Shown: in pieces, positions 35,995 to 44,869 of the stretch
How the letters are laid out: the number at the start of each line of letters is the position of its first letter
Numbering within the stretch: the first letter of the stretch is position 1
Assembly (NCBI RefSeq): GCF_020829625.1
Contig: NZ_JAIVFX010000020.1
Coordinates: 42,756 to 106,755 of the forward strand
Reading direction: 5' to 3'
Source: Nostoc sp. XA010
GTDB lineage: Bacteria; Cyanobacteriota; Cyanobacteriia; Cyanobacteriales; Nostocaceae
DNA: 64,000 nucleotides
Translations under genes and position numbers: made by a program
Notes under the pieces: model-generated
Databases searched by the model: none
The model's input: the letters and a program-made list of their open reading frames with translations, nothing else
What the model was told of the DNA's origin: nothing

Positions 35995-37476
35995 TCAAAT
36001 ATCTAATAAACCATATCGCTTTTGTAAATCAAGTAACTTCATTCTTGCTTCTCCAGCGTTATCAGCTAAATCAGCAAATTCCACAAAGCGCCGTAATTCC
36101 TTTTTCAACAAATTGCGCTCAACTTCTATAGTTTCTCTATCTAAATCTGGTGGCAAAACAATCATGTCAAATATTGTTGCGCGTTCCTTAGCAGGATGAG
36201 GGCGTAAAACTCGCCCCCGTCGCTGGATAAATTGGCGGGGATTACCAGAACTTGATAGAATCACCGCAGTTTGAATTGCCGGAATATCGACACCTTCATC
36301 TAAACAACGAATTGCGACTAAACCTTGCAACTCGCCACTTTCAAATTGATGGCGCAAAATTTCTCGTTCTTGTAAAGTTGTTTGAGCTGTATAAGTGCTT
36401 ACCTTGTACCCCAAATCCACTCCCAGAATTTTAGCAACAGCTTTGAGTTGGCGTAGAGATGAACGTTGTCCCGCATCTTGAGAACCATCACTGCAATAAA
36501 AAAGAGTATGAGTAGTTTCGCGGCGAGTTGCCATTAAATCCCGTAAAGCATTTAATTTATTTTCCGCCGCACCAATTAATCTTGCTCTTTGCATCAACAA
36601 CGGCTTTAAATCTTCATTGTCTTCAAAGCTTCCTGTGTCGCCATTTTGTCGATCTCGATAAAGTAGCGATCGCCCAATTCTTTTGGTTAACTTTAAATAA
36701 GCAATACTTTCTGCTTCAGTTAACTCCACTAACACAGGATAATACAGATAATGTACTAAAGCACCTTGAGCGATCGCATCCCTCAAAGTAAACTCTGGTT
36801 GGAGAACTGGGCCAAAATAATCAAATAGAGATTGCGTACCAAAATCATCAAAATACCTCTCCGGCGTGGCAGATAAAGCCAGTCTTAACCCAACACTACG
36901 CGGTAAACTTTCTTCTAACTTGGGTGCGCCTAAATTATGCGCCTCATCCCCAATAATTAAAGTTTTGGCAGGAAAATATTTGAGTTGAGACTGAAATCCA
37001 TCTCCAATTAAAGTGGAGTTCGTAGTAATCACCGTGACAAACCGTTGAGAACCAGAACGCAGATTATAAATTTGGGTAGAAAGTTGACTTTGCCAAGTGC
37101 GTAAATTCTCAAAAGCTAAAATGGGTTGCAAATTAAATTTTTCGCATTCTCGCGCCCATTGGGTAACGAGATGACGATAGGGACAAACTACCAACAGAAC
37201 TTGTAAATTAATCTGTTGGTACAATTCACAGGCGATCGCTAGTGCAGTAATCGTTTTACCACTACCAGTAGCCATTTTCAGCGTCCCTCTGCCATTGTTG
37301 GTAAACCAGCTAGCGATCGCTTGTCGCTGATATTGCCGCAATTGCAGAGACACAGGTATTCTTGGGCATCCTGGTAATGGTTGCGGAGTGTAATAACTGC
37401 CCTTACTTTCCCTTGCAAACGGTAATTTCAATCGGAAAGTGGGCAGTTGCTGCACTGAATTTTTCGTCAGGTACAT
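35995..37476 (-). CDS. DEAH-box helicase, DNA phosphorothioation system restriction enzyme type
   Basis: 493 residues, superfamily 2. Motif I is LKMATGSGKTITAL (about residues 66-79), motif II LIIGDEAHNLG, motif III LALSATPER, motifs V-VI CLDEGVDIPAIQ and QFIQRRGRVLR. All are intact. The overall arrangement matches the family linked to dnd clusters as a restriction enzyme (TIGR04095). No nuclease motif is obvious in it, so cutting may need a partner such as the SMC-like ATPase module or the HNH protein. It is the outermost gene of the Dnd island, next to lexA. Family name held with moderate certainty; helicase nature is sure. Confidence 0.85.
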   Translation of the reverse strand: MYLTKNSVQQLPTFRLKLPFARESKGSYYTPQPLPGCPRIPVSLQLRQYQRQAIASWFTNNGRGTLKMATGSGKTITALAIACELYQQINLQVLLVVCPYRHLVTQWARECEKFNLQPILAFENLRTWQSQLSTQIYNLRSGSQRFVTVITTNSTLIGDGFQSQLKYFPAKTLIIGDEAHNLGAPKLEESLPRSVGLRLALSATPERYFDDFGTQSLFDYFGPVLQPEFTLRDAIAQGALVHYLYYPVLVELTEAESIAYLKLTKRIGRSLLYRDRQNGDTGSFEDNEDLKPLLMQRARLIGAAENKLNALRDLMATRRETTHTLFYCSDGSQDAGQRSSLRQLKAVAKILGVDLGYKVSTYTAQTTLQEREILRHQFESGELQGLVAIRCLDEGVDIPAIQTAVILSSSGNPRQFIQRRGRVLRPHPAKERATIFDMIVLPPDLDRETIEVERNLLKKELRRFVEFADLADNAGEARMKLLDLQKRYGLLDI

Positions 37477-37516
37477 AAAATGTTAAGCACAAAGATGGTA
37501 ACGAACCCTAATTAAT

Positions 37517-37546
37517 GGGCATTGGGCATTGGGCATTGGGCATTGG
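37517..37546. repeat. four tandem GGGCATT heptamers
   Basis: Four exact consecutive copies of GGGCATT between the lexA stop and the helicase gene start, followed by a C-rich complement-like segment up to 37580. It probably folds into a short stem. Confidence 0.85.
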
Positions 37547-37584
37547 TTATCCCCCATGTCTTCCTATTCCCCACTCCCCATTAC

Positions 37585-38190
37585 TCAGTTGTAACCACGC
37601 CAAACACCAATGAGTGAACCTTGCACCTGCACTTGTATAGCACTGACTTCAATGGGATTGTACTTAGGATTTGCTGGTTTGAGGGTAACGCGATCGCCTT
37701 GGCGATAAAAACGTTTTAATGTTGTACCAAATCCATCGACTCTGGCGGCGACGATAGTACCATTTTTTAAATGATTTGGTTCTGCTACTGGACGCAGAAA
37801 TACCACATCGCCATCAGTAATTAAATCTTCAATCATGCTATCGCCAGCTACCCGCAAAGCATAAGTTTGGGGAGGTAACTCGAAATTAGAAAAGTCTAGA
37901 TGATCTACAGCATCAGTAAACGGTTCTATTAAACCACCAGCAGCGATCGTGCCCAAAATTGGTACACCTTGCTTAACAGGACGCAAAATCCGAATCGTTC
38001 GTGCTTGTCCTTCAGTCCATTCTATATATCCTTTAGTGCGTAAATGTTCCAAACGACTTTGAATTGGTGCTGGTGACTTCAAGTTCATCGCTTGCATCAT
38101 TTGCCGAATAGAAGGCGAATGCTGGTGCGATCGGATGTATTCTGCCAACCATTCGTAAAGTTCTTGTTGAGCTTCAGTTAGACGTTCCAT
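37585..38190 (-). CDS. lexA: LexA-like transcriptional repressor
   Basis: 201 residues from the ATG at 38188-38190 (MERLTEAQQELYEWLAEYI). The N-terminal winged helix-turn-helix covers about residues 1-68 (SPSIRQMMQAMNLKSPAPIQ); the cleavage site Ala-Gly is in TIAAGGLIEPF; the peptidase Ser and Lys are in GDSMIEDLI and TTLKRFYR. So it can self-cleave with RecA. In cyanobacteria LexA controls a small set of genes that may include carbon and hydrogenase genes in addition to DNA repair. A LexA box stands 31 bp upstream of the start, so autoregulation is likely. It borders the Dnd island. Confidence 0.95.
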   Translation of the reverse strand: MERLTEAQQELYEWLAEYIRSHQHSPSIRQMMQAMNLKSPAPIQSRLEHLRTKGYIEWTEGQARTIRILRPVKQGVPILGTIAAGGLIEPFTDAVDHLDFSNFELPPQTYALRVAGDSMIEDLITDGDVVFLRPVAEPNHLKNGTIVAARVDGFGTTLKRFYRQGDRVTLKPANPKYNPIEVSAIQVQVQGSLIGVWRGYN

Positions 38191-38220
38191 AAATTTTCGG
38201 GAAGTAATTATTAATGTCTC

Positions 38221-38236
38221 TAGAACATTAGTACTA
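38221..38236 (-). promoter_or_regulatory. LexA operator
   Basis: On the minus strand the sequence reads TAGTACTAATGTTCTA, which agrees with the LexA box known from Anabaena (AGTAC-N4-GTTCT type). It lies directly upstream of lexA. Confidence 0.85.
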
Positions 38237-38421
38237 CAAAAAACTCCCCATAACAAGAGAAAAATAAAAATATAAAACTCAAAAGCTAGAATATTCTCTT
38301 TTCTTTTACCAATTTATTCTTGATTTTTACAAATTTTAAGTAGTTAAGAGCCAGCAGCACACTCGCCATTCTGACTCTTAACTTTTGTACAGACGCGATT
38401 AATCGCGTCTCCTAACTCTTT

Positions 38422-39342
38422 TCATTCCGCCCCTAAGATACTTGCAAGTAAAGCTTTTTGAGCGTGTAGGCGATTTTCTGCCTGTTCCCAAACTCGTGAT
38501 TGAGAACCTTCAATCACAGCTTCGGTAATTTCTTCACCACGATGGGCTGGTAAGCAGTGTAAAACAATTGCCTCTGGTTCCGCAAGGCTCAATAGCTGCT
38601 CCGAAATTTGATAAGGCTGGAAAATTGGCATTCGGTTGTCTGCTTCTGCTTCTTGCCCCATACTCGCCCAAACATCAGTGTAAAGTACAGCAGAACCTTT
38701 AGCTGCTAATTCTGGATCATGAGTGACGAGGACTTCCGTTTTGTTATTAGCGATCGCTCTTGCTTGTTCTACAATCTTAGAATCTGGCCCATATCCGCTA
38801 GGGGTAGCAATTCTAACATTCATCCCCACTAAAGCACAGCCCAACATCAGAGAATTAGCCATATTATTCCCATCGCCCACGTAGGTCAAAGTTAACCCAG
38901 CAAGGGTATTAAAGCTTTCTTGAATCGTCAATAAATCAGCTAATACCTGACAAGGATGTTCTGCATCAGTAAGCGCATTAATTACCGGAATCTTGGCATA
39001 ATGAGCAAAAGTTTCTAAATCCTGCTGTGCAAAAGTGCGAATTGCCAAAATATCCAGATATCGGTCTAACACCCGTGCCGTATCTTGTAAAGGTTCCCCG
39101 CGACTAACTTGAGTGACATTAGGATTGAGATCGATTACCTGTCCACCCAGTTGGTACATCGCCACAGTAAAACTTACCCGTGTACGAGTTGAAGCTTTGG
39201 AGAACAACAACCCTAAAACTTTATTACACTGCAACTTCAACTGTTGTGATTTAAGTTGAGTTGCTAATTGCAGGAGTTCTTGAAGTTCTGTTGGACTGAT
39301 GTCCGCTAGACTTAATAAATCTCGTCCGAGCAATGCTGCCAT
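38422..39342 (-). CDS. argF: ornithine carbamoyltransferase
   Basis: 306 residues from the ATG at 39340-39342 (MAALLGRDLLSLADISPTEL); the longer open frame upstream has no homology. It makes citrulline from ornithine and carbamoyl phosphate in arginine synthesis. Signatures: SKASTRTRVSFTVAMYQLGG (carbamoyl phosphate site STRTR, about residues 49-56), HPCQVLADLLTIQE, YVGDGNNMANSL and VLHCLPAHRGEEIT. Everything expected for the family is present. It is monocistronic. Confidence 0.96.
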   Translation of the reverse strand: MAALLGRDLLSLADISPTELQELLQLATQLKSQQLKLQCNKVLGLLFSKASTRTRVSFTVAMYQLGGQVIDLNPNVTQVSRGEPLQDTARVLDRYLDILAIRTFAQQDLETFAHYAKIPVINALTDAEHPCQVLADLLTIQESFNTLAGLTLTYVGDGNNMANSLMLGCALVGMNVRIATPSGYGPDSKIVEQARAIANNKTEVLVTHDPELAAKGSAVLYTDVWASMGQEAEADNRMPIFQPYQISEQLLSLAEPEAIVLHCLPAHRGEEITEAVIEGSQSRVWEQAENRLHAQKALLASILGAE

Positions 39343-39622
39343 GCTTGTAATCTGTAAAAAATAATTATATATTTCTGTTAGTTTATTCAACCGTGCCAAG
39401 AAAAGACACTTTTAGAACTGCGCCAGATATTTTTGCGCCCAGCCCAGAATTTTAGTGAGCTTTTGCCATGCATATTAATTTATCAACTTTATCAGCGATC
39501 GCAATCACTACAATTGCAACGCCAACTCAACCATCTAGGCACACAAAAGCAGCGATATTGCCAAAATCTCTCGTCTTCTAGCCTTATTTCTGAAGAGGGA
39601 GATATTTTTTAGCAATTACAGC

Positions 39623-39650
39623 TAGACAAATAAATTAATTATGGTACAAT
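39623..39650 (+). promoter_or_regulatory. likely promoter of tRNA-Thr copy 1
   Basis: TAGACA at 39623-39628 and TACAAT at 39645-39650, 16-base spacing, 40 bp before the tRNA. The second tRNA copy lacks this upstream part because the similarity starts only after it. Confidence 0.5.
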
Positions 39651-39690
39651 AAGAAATTGTGGTTGCTACTTGAAAGTAATCAGCAAAATT

Positions 39691-39762
39691 GCCAGCATAG
39701 CACAGTGGTAGTGCATCCGACTTGTAATCGGAAGGTCGCGAGTTCAAATCCCGCTGCTGGCT
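39691..39762 (+). tRNA. tRNA-Thr(UGU), copy 1
   Basis: A 72-base cloverleaf. The acceptor stem GCCAGCA pairs with TGCTGGC, the anticodon loop is CTTGTAA (TGT, threonine), and the T arm GCGAGTTCAAATCCCGC is standard. CCA is not encoded. It is identical in sequence to the copy at 52973-53044. Confidence 0.95.
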
Positions 39763-40309
39763 TTAAGTATACATAAGAATTTGAGTTGTCCATTGTGTAC
39801 GGTAATTCAGCCCATTGGCGATCTACTGGAGTGCATCATTTCCTAAAGCTTGTGGAAGTAAAGGAAAGGACAAATTGAACGACCATACTCCAGAATATCT
39901 TCAAGTTCAAATGACACAACTTAAACCTCTTATGTAAAATTAACCTAATTTTTATACATATACAGTGAAACAGATTAAAATAGTAAATTTTTTGTGTAGA
40001 TGGAGCCTATACTAAGCATCACTGCATTTTTTGTCCTCTTATATCATTAAGTATTGTGAGCTTAATTTATGGTATAAACACCTGTAATAACATAAAAGTA
40101 AAATTTAATTTGTTAGATTGATAAAAACAGAGGTTTCTGCATCAGATAGAATAAGCCACATTTAAGATTTGAGATTATTAGGTTTCCGAGCCTAAATGTA
40201 TGAAAAAAGGTAAAATCACTGTCGGATTTTTGATGCTCATAATTAACTAAATTGTGTCTTATTTAAGCCATAATAAAGAAAGTAATTGTTATTATATCTC
40301 TATTTTTCC
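39763..40309. other. intergenic region between tRNA-Thr and the DUF4007 gene
   Basis: About 550 bases, AT-rich, with no integrase, no repeat family of note and no open frame over 60 codons. This is where an integrase would be expected if the island were a simple tRNA-targeting element, and none is visible. Confidence 0.5.
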
Positions 40310-41224
40310 ATGATCCAAACTAGTCTGAATTTTAAATATTCTGAAAATGCAGTAAATCCTATATTTGCTAACCATGAAACTTTTCACCCTCGTTTTGGTT
40401 GGCTGAAAAAGGGATTTGATACAGCCAATAAAAATCCAGATATCTTCTCGCAGGATGATGCTCCTGTACGTTTAGGCGTTGGTAAAAATATGGTACGTGC
40501 TATTCGTTATTGGTCTAGTGCATTCAAAATTATTGATAAAAATAATTTACCAACAAGATTTGGAGAAAAACTTTTAGGAAATAATGGATGGGATACTTAT
40601 TTAGAAGATCCGGCATCATTATGGTTATTACATTGGAATTTATTAAAACCCACATGCGACGCGGCTGCTTGGTATTATATCTTTAATGTTTTTCGAGATT
40701 TGGATTTTACAAAAGAAGATATTTTAGCGGGGTTGAAAGATTATATAAATAATTTCAACAAAACTATTGCTGAATCTTCTTTTATCAAAGATGTAAATTG
40801 CATTTTAAGAATGTATGCAACACAAGATTTAATGAGAGACAATAGCCCAGTCGAAGATTCTATTGATTGTCCTTTTAACGAACTGGGTTTAATTCGTCAT
40901 TTTGGTAAAAATTATCAGTTTAAAATTGCTGCAAAAGCGAATTTGCCTCCATCAGTTATAGTCGCCACTTGTTTAGAATATGCTAGTTGGGCAAGTCAGG
41001 GAAGACAGACCATTAATATTCCTAGTTTACTTTATGATGAAGGTAGTCCAGGGATGGTCTTTAAACTGACGGAAAGTATTTTATGTGCAGCTATTGAGAC
41101 AGTTTCTAAAGAATTTGATACGATAGTTCTTTCCGACACCGCCGGATTAATTCAGCTATCTTTCCCTGACAGCCCAGAGATATTAGCAGAAGAGATTTTA
41201 GATAAATATTATAACTCTAAATAA
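40310..41224 (+). CDS. sspB: DUF4007 protein, SspB-like
   Basis: 304 residues from the ATG at 40310 (MIQTSLNFKYSENAVNPIF). The DUF4007 pattern is clear: FHPRFGWLKKGFD, APVRLGVGKNMVRAIRYWS, PASLWLLHWNLLK. From the literature SspB is the DUF4007 nickase of the SspABCD single-strand phosphorothioation system; I rely on memory for that link. It is followed after 2 bp by the large P-loop ATPase gene, as expected for sspB-sspC. No truncation is seen. Confidence 0.85.
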   Translation: MIQTSLNFKYSENAVNPIFANHETFHPRFGWLKKGFDTANKNPDIFSQDDAPVRLGVGKNMVRAIRYWSSAFKIIDKNNLPTRFGEKLLGNNGWDTYLEDPASLWLLHWNLLKPTCDAAAWYYIFNVFRDLDFTKEDILAGLKDYINNFNKTIAESSFIKDVNCILRMYATQDLMRDNSPVEDSIDCPFNELGLIRHFGKNYQFKIAAKANLPPSVIVATCLEYASWASQGRQTINIPSLLYDEGSPGMVFKLTESILCAAIETVSKEFDTIVLSDTAGLIQLSFPDSPEILAEEILDKYYNSK

Positions 41225-41226
41225 GA

Positions 41227-43869
41227 ATGAAAGAAATTATGACTAACAAAAAGCTATCCCATTATTTCAGTCTCCAGCGCCGCTATTCTCGTTCTATTAA
41301 CCTAGAAAGAGATTTAGATAGTGTGGAAGCTTTAGAGGGTTATGTTCTGACTAAAAGAGCAATTGATTCTCTCTCACGGATCTTAAATAGTTTTAGTTCT
41401 GATGAAGGAAATAGAGCTTGGACATTAACCAGTGTTTATGGTACTGGGAAATCTGCTTTTGCTCATTATTTAATTTCGCTATGTGCTAATTCTCAAAACA
41501 AAATGCACATTAAAGCTTTATCAATAGCTGAAGATAAATTAGGTAAAGATAATGACATTTATCAGTTAATTCAAGACAAAATTAGCTCGGTAGGATTAAT
41601 GAGGGCTGTGGCTACGGGACAAAGAGAACCGATTAGTCATACCATTATCAGAGCTTTATTAACAGGTGTTGATACTTTTTGGACTGCTACCCAAAAAAAC
41701 AAGATCAATGTTGTTCGTCAGTTGGTAGATTTAGAAGCAGAAATTAATGATGGGGGAAAAGTTGATAGTAAAGAGATTCCTAATTTGGTGTTAGAAGTTG
41801 CCAAGGAATCTAAAACTGGTATTTTCCTTGTTATTGATGAGCTGGGGAAGAATTTAGAGTATGCTGCTCATGCTCAAGGTGCTGAGGATTTATATCTTTT
41901 ACAACAATTAGCTGAATTACCAAAAGATAGCAAAACTCCTATTTACATTTTAGGTATTTTACATCAAGCATTTGCAGAATATACTCAAAGATTAGCAACT
42001 TTTCAAAAAAACGAATGGGCGAAGATTCAAGGGCGATTTGAGGATATTGCTTTTACTGAATCATCTGGACAAATGATGAGTTTAATTGGAGAAGCGATTG
42101 ATTCATCGGCAGCAGACAATATAAGCTGTGCTATTCGTAGTGACTCTGAGGAGTGGAGTAAATATTTAGAACCAATAGTTGTAGATGAAGAAATAACCGA
42201 TCAAGTTATACAAAAAGTTTATCCGCTACATCCCTTATCTGCGTTTGCTTTACCAACTCTCTGTCAACGGTATGCTCAAAATGATCGTTCTTTATTCACA
42301 TTTTTAACGAGTGGTGAGCCTTTATCATTTCGTAATTTTCTAGAAGAAGTAACAGTTAAAGATAATAACTTACCAAATCTTAAGTTAGATCGAGTTTATG
42401 ACTATTTTATTGAAGCCGCGGGAATGGGTTTAGCCTCTCGCCCTAATTTGCAAAGATGGGTAGAAATTCAAGATTTAATTAATGATGCTAAACGTTTAGA
42501 AGAAGATAGTCTGAGGGTACTAAAAACTATTGGGATTTTGAACCTTATTACAATTACAGGTTCCATGAGGGCGACAAGAACTTTAGTATCTTTAGCAATG
42601 TGCGATCGCCCTTCTCAAACCCAAATTAATTATTGGCAAGAAATTATTGATAAACTATTAAAACAGAATCTAATTACTCATCGTCGCCAATTAGATGAAT
42701 TGCGGATTTGGCAAGGTTCTGATTTTAATGTTGACAGTGAGTTAAGTACATATATAGAACAAGAGCGATCGCCTTTAGTTAAGCTATTATCTCTCCAGCG
42801 TCCTTTAAGACCAATAGTAGCCCAACGTCACAGTTATCAGACGGGAACTTTACGTTATTTTGAACGGCATTATTTAGATAATTCCCAAGATTTGAGTCAG
42901 TTACGTTGCAGTAGTGTTGATGCAGATGGTTTTGTGGGGTACTGGGTAGATGACGAAATGCCTAGTTCTGTTCCTTCCACAACTAGCGATGGTAAACCAT
43001 TAATTATTTTGAGTGCAGCTAATTTAGATATTTTGCAAATTCGTACTCTAGAATTTGTGGCTTTAAATAACATTAAAAAAACAGCCAAAGAGTTACAAAC
43101 TGATGGGGTAGCCAGAAAAGAGGTAAATTATCGTTTACAAGAAGCTGAAGAATTTTTAGATGAAACTCTCAATCAGTCATTTAGTATAGGTGTAAATCAG
43201 CAATGTTGGATTCAAGGACAACTAGAAATACTCAACAACATTACTGACTTTAATAGTAAGCTTTCTGATATTTGCGATCGCGTTTATCATCGCAGTGCAA
43301 TTTTGTGGAATGAATTAATTAATCGTCGAGATTTAACCTCTCAAGGGGTAAAGGCTAGACGAGAATTGATTCAGGCAATGTTAGAACATCAAAATGAAGA
43401 GAGATTAGCTTTAGAAGGTTATGGCCCTGAAGTTAGTATGTATTATTCTCTGTTAGAAGAAACAGGGATTTATCGCCAAGAAGATAATTATTGGGATTTT
43501 TATCCACCATTAGAAAATTCGGGTTTGAATTCTCTGTGGGAAGCAGTTGAGAATTTTTGTTTAGCAGCAACAGAAACAAGCCAAACTTTTGATTTACTTT
43601 ATCAACATTTAGCAGCACCTCCCTACGGTGTGAAACAAGGTGCAGTACCGGTGATTTTAGCGGCGGTACTGTTGTATCACGCTGATGATTTGGGACTTTA
43701 TCAAGACGGTACATTTATTCCTGTATTAGGAACAGAACATTTTGAATTATTAGTTAAATATCCTGAACGCTTTGCAGTTAAGTATTTTGCAGTAGTCGGA
43801 TTAAGAGCAGAAGTTTTCAAAGAATTAGAAGCAATTTTACGCAATCCTCAATTAAAAAAAATTGGGTAA
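41227..43869 (+). CDS. sspC: large P-loop ATPase, SspC-like, N-terminal part (frameshifted)
   Basis: 880 residues. Walker A is TLTSVYGTGKSAFAHYL (about residues 65-81) and Walker B FLVIDELGKNLEY (about 199-211); the later part is helical. It resembles the BrxC/PglY-like ATPases and the ATPase of SspBCD. The reading frame ends at AILRNPQLKKIG immediately after an A8 run (43854-43861), and the following 293 codons continue the same protein in the other frame (see next entry). With one A fewer, the product would be about 1,170 residues. Translation may be restored by slippage on the A8 run, or the gene is broken. Only two bases follow the DUF4007 gene. Confidence 0.85.
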   Translation: MKEIMTNKKLSHYFSLQRRYSRSINLERDLDSVEALEGYVLTKRAIDSLSRILNSFSSDEGNRAWTLTSVYGTGKSAFAHYLISLCANSQNKMHIKALSIAEDKLGKDNDIYQLIQDKISSVGLMRAVATGQREPISHTIIRALLTGVDTFWTATQKNKINVVRQLVDLEAEINDGGKVDSKEIPNLVLEVAKESKTGIFLVIDELGKNLEYAAHAQGAEDLYLLQQLAELPKDSKTPIYILGILHQAFAEYTQRLATFQKNEWAKIQGRFEDIAFTESSGQMMSLIGEAIDSSAADNISCAIRSDSEEWSKYLEPIVVDEEITDQVIQKVYPLHPLSAFALPTLCQRYAQNDRSLFTFLTSGEPLSFRNFLEEVTVKDNNLPNLKLDRVYDYFIEAAGMGLASRPNLQRWVEIQDLINDAKRLEEDSLRVLKTIGILNLITITGSMRATRTLVSLAMCDRPSQTQINYWQEIIDKLLKQNLITHRRQLDELRIWQGSDFNVDSELSTYIEQERSPLVKLLSLQRPLRPIVAQRHSYQTGTLRYFERHYLDNSQDLSQLRCSSVDADGFVGYWVDDEMPSSVPSTTSDGKPLIILSAANLDILQIRTLEFVALNNIKKTAKELQTDGVARKEVNYRLQEAEEFLDETLNQSFSIGVNQQCWIQGQLEILNNITDFNSKLSDICDRVYHRSAILWNELINRRDLTSQGVKARRELIQAMLEHQNEERLALEGYGPEVSMYYSLLEETGIYRQEDNYWDFYPPLENSGLNSLWEAVENFCLAATETSQTFDLLYQHLAAPPYGVKQGAVPVILAAVLLYHADDLGLYQDGTFIPVLGTEHFELLVKYPERFAVKYFAVVGLRAEVFKELEAILRNPQLKKIG

Positions 43870-44743
43870 AGTTCGTAATGCCACTCTGTTAACGGTAGTT
43901 ACTCCTCTTTATCAATTTGTTAATAAACTACCTAAATATACTCAACAAACTCGACGACTGGCAGATGAACCAAGAGCAATTTTAAAGGCATTAAAAACTA
44001 CTGTTGAACCAGATGAGTTGTTGTTTAAAGCTTTACCAGCAGCTTGTAATTTACCCTCTATCGGCACTGAAGCTGAGGATGATGGTATCACTGCGAAAAC
44101 TTTACGCACTAAGTTAGTTCATGCCCTCCGAGAGATTCATACAGCTTACGATCGCTTATTGAGTGATTGTCAAAAACTGATTTATGAAGGCTTTGGAGTC
44201 AGAAGTAAGGAAACAAAACTTAGAGAAGATTTGCGGGTAAGGGCAAATTATTTAGCCGGAAAATGTATTGAATCTTCACTAAAACGCTTTATTCGAGCAG
44301 CATCCGAGGAAACCGCAAGTGATTCTCAGTGGTTGGAAGCTTTGGTGATGATTGTTGCGGATAAACCTGCTGAATCATGGACGGATGATGATGCCACTGC
44401 ATTTGAGATGAAATTAGCTGATTTGGTGCGACGTTTTAAGAATCTGGAAGCTTTGCAAAAGGAAGTAGCCGCCAAGGGAGAAGGTTTTGAAGCCCGACGA
44501 ATTACCATGACTCGTCCCGATGGTCGAGAAATCAATCGAATGCTATGGGTGGATCATGGGAGAGAATCGCAGGTTGAGCAGATTGTTGACGAATTTTTGG
44601 CTAAATTACCTGACGATCAGCAGTTACGACAAGCGGTTTTGGCAAAGTTGAGTGAACGGATTTTAAATGTTGATTTGCCAGAGACGGTTATTAAAATTGA
44701 AGAAAAGCGAGCTGATGAAATAACCGGGAAAAATTTCGGCTAA
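43862..44743 (+). CDS. SspC-like ATPase, C-terminal part in shifted frame
   Basis: 293 codons starting with TTG GGT AAA GTT right at the A8 run. The beginning, GKVRNATLLTVVTPLYQFVN, joins smoothly to the end of the previous frame (RNPQLKK), showing that both belong to one protein. The tail has a charged helical domain (TKLREDLRVRANYLAGKCIE) and ends EKRADEITGKNFG. No ribosome binding site or independent start makes sense here, so this is the C-terminal third of a single gene. It could only be made by -1/+2 slippage or after correction of a sequencing error. Confidence 0.8.
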   Translation: MGKVRNATLLTVVTPLYQFVNKLPKYTQQTRRLADEPRAILKALKTTVEPDELLFKALPAACNLPSIGTEAEDDGITAKTLRTKLVHALREIHTAYDRLLSDCQKLIYEGFGVRSKETKLREDLRVRANYLAGKCIESSLKRFIRAASEETASDSQWLEALVMIVADKPAESWTDDDATAFEMKLADLVRRFKNLEALQKEVAAKGEGFEARRITMTRPDGREINRMLWVDHGRESQVEQIVDEFLAKLPDDQQLRQAVLAKLSERILNVDLPETVIKIEEKRADEITGKNFG

Positions 44744-44762
44744 TAGATGAAGTGTGTCTGCG

Positions 44763-44833
44763 TATTATTTAAATTCTTAAGAGTTGGCGCGATTGCACCA
44801 ACTCTTTGCACCTTTCATTTTCTACACTTAGCT
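44763..44833 (+). repeat. direct repeat copy 1 flanking the DUF4351 gene, with stem-loop
   Basis: TATTTAAATTCTTAAGAGTT is followed by the hairpin AGTTGGCGC-GATT-GCACCAACT (44782-44803) and TGCACCTTTCATTTTCTACA. A similar sequence is found at 45785-45880. The hairpin could be a terminator for the minus-strand gene beside it. Confidence 0.65.
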
Positions 44834-44869
44834 CTGTTACTTCAATCTACTGATCATTATTTATACTCA

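Noticed and set aside
37510..37580. Possible CRISPR because of regular short repeats
   Set aside because: Seven-base units are contiguous with no spacers; the same holds for the other heptamer blocks. No CRISPR array or cas gene in the window.
38188..38256. Longer LexA start
   Set aside because: The added residues would run through the LexA operator; the family N-terminus is MERLTEAQQ.
39763..40309. Expected integrase gene next to tRNA-Thr
   Set aside because: No open frame or recombinase motif in this stretch or next to copy 2; the site-specific integration model is therefore not supported by a gene.
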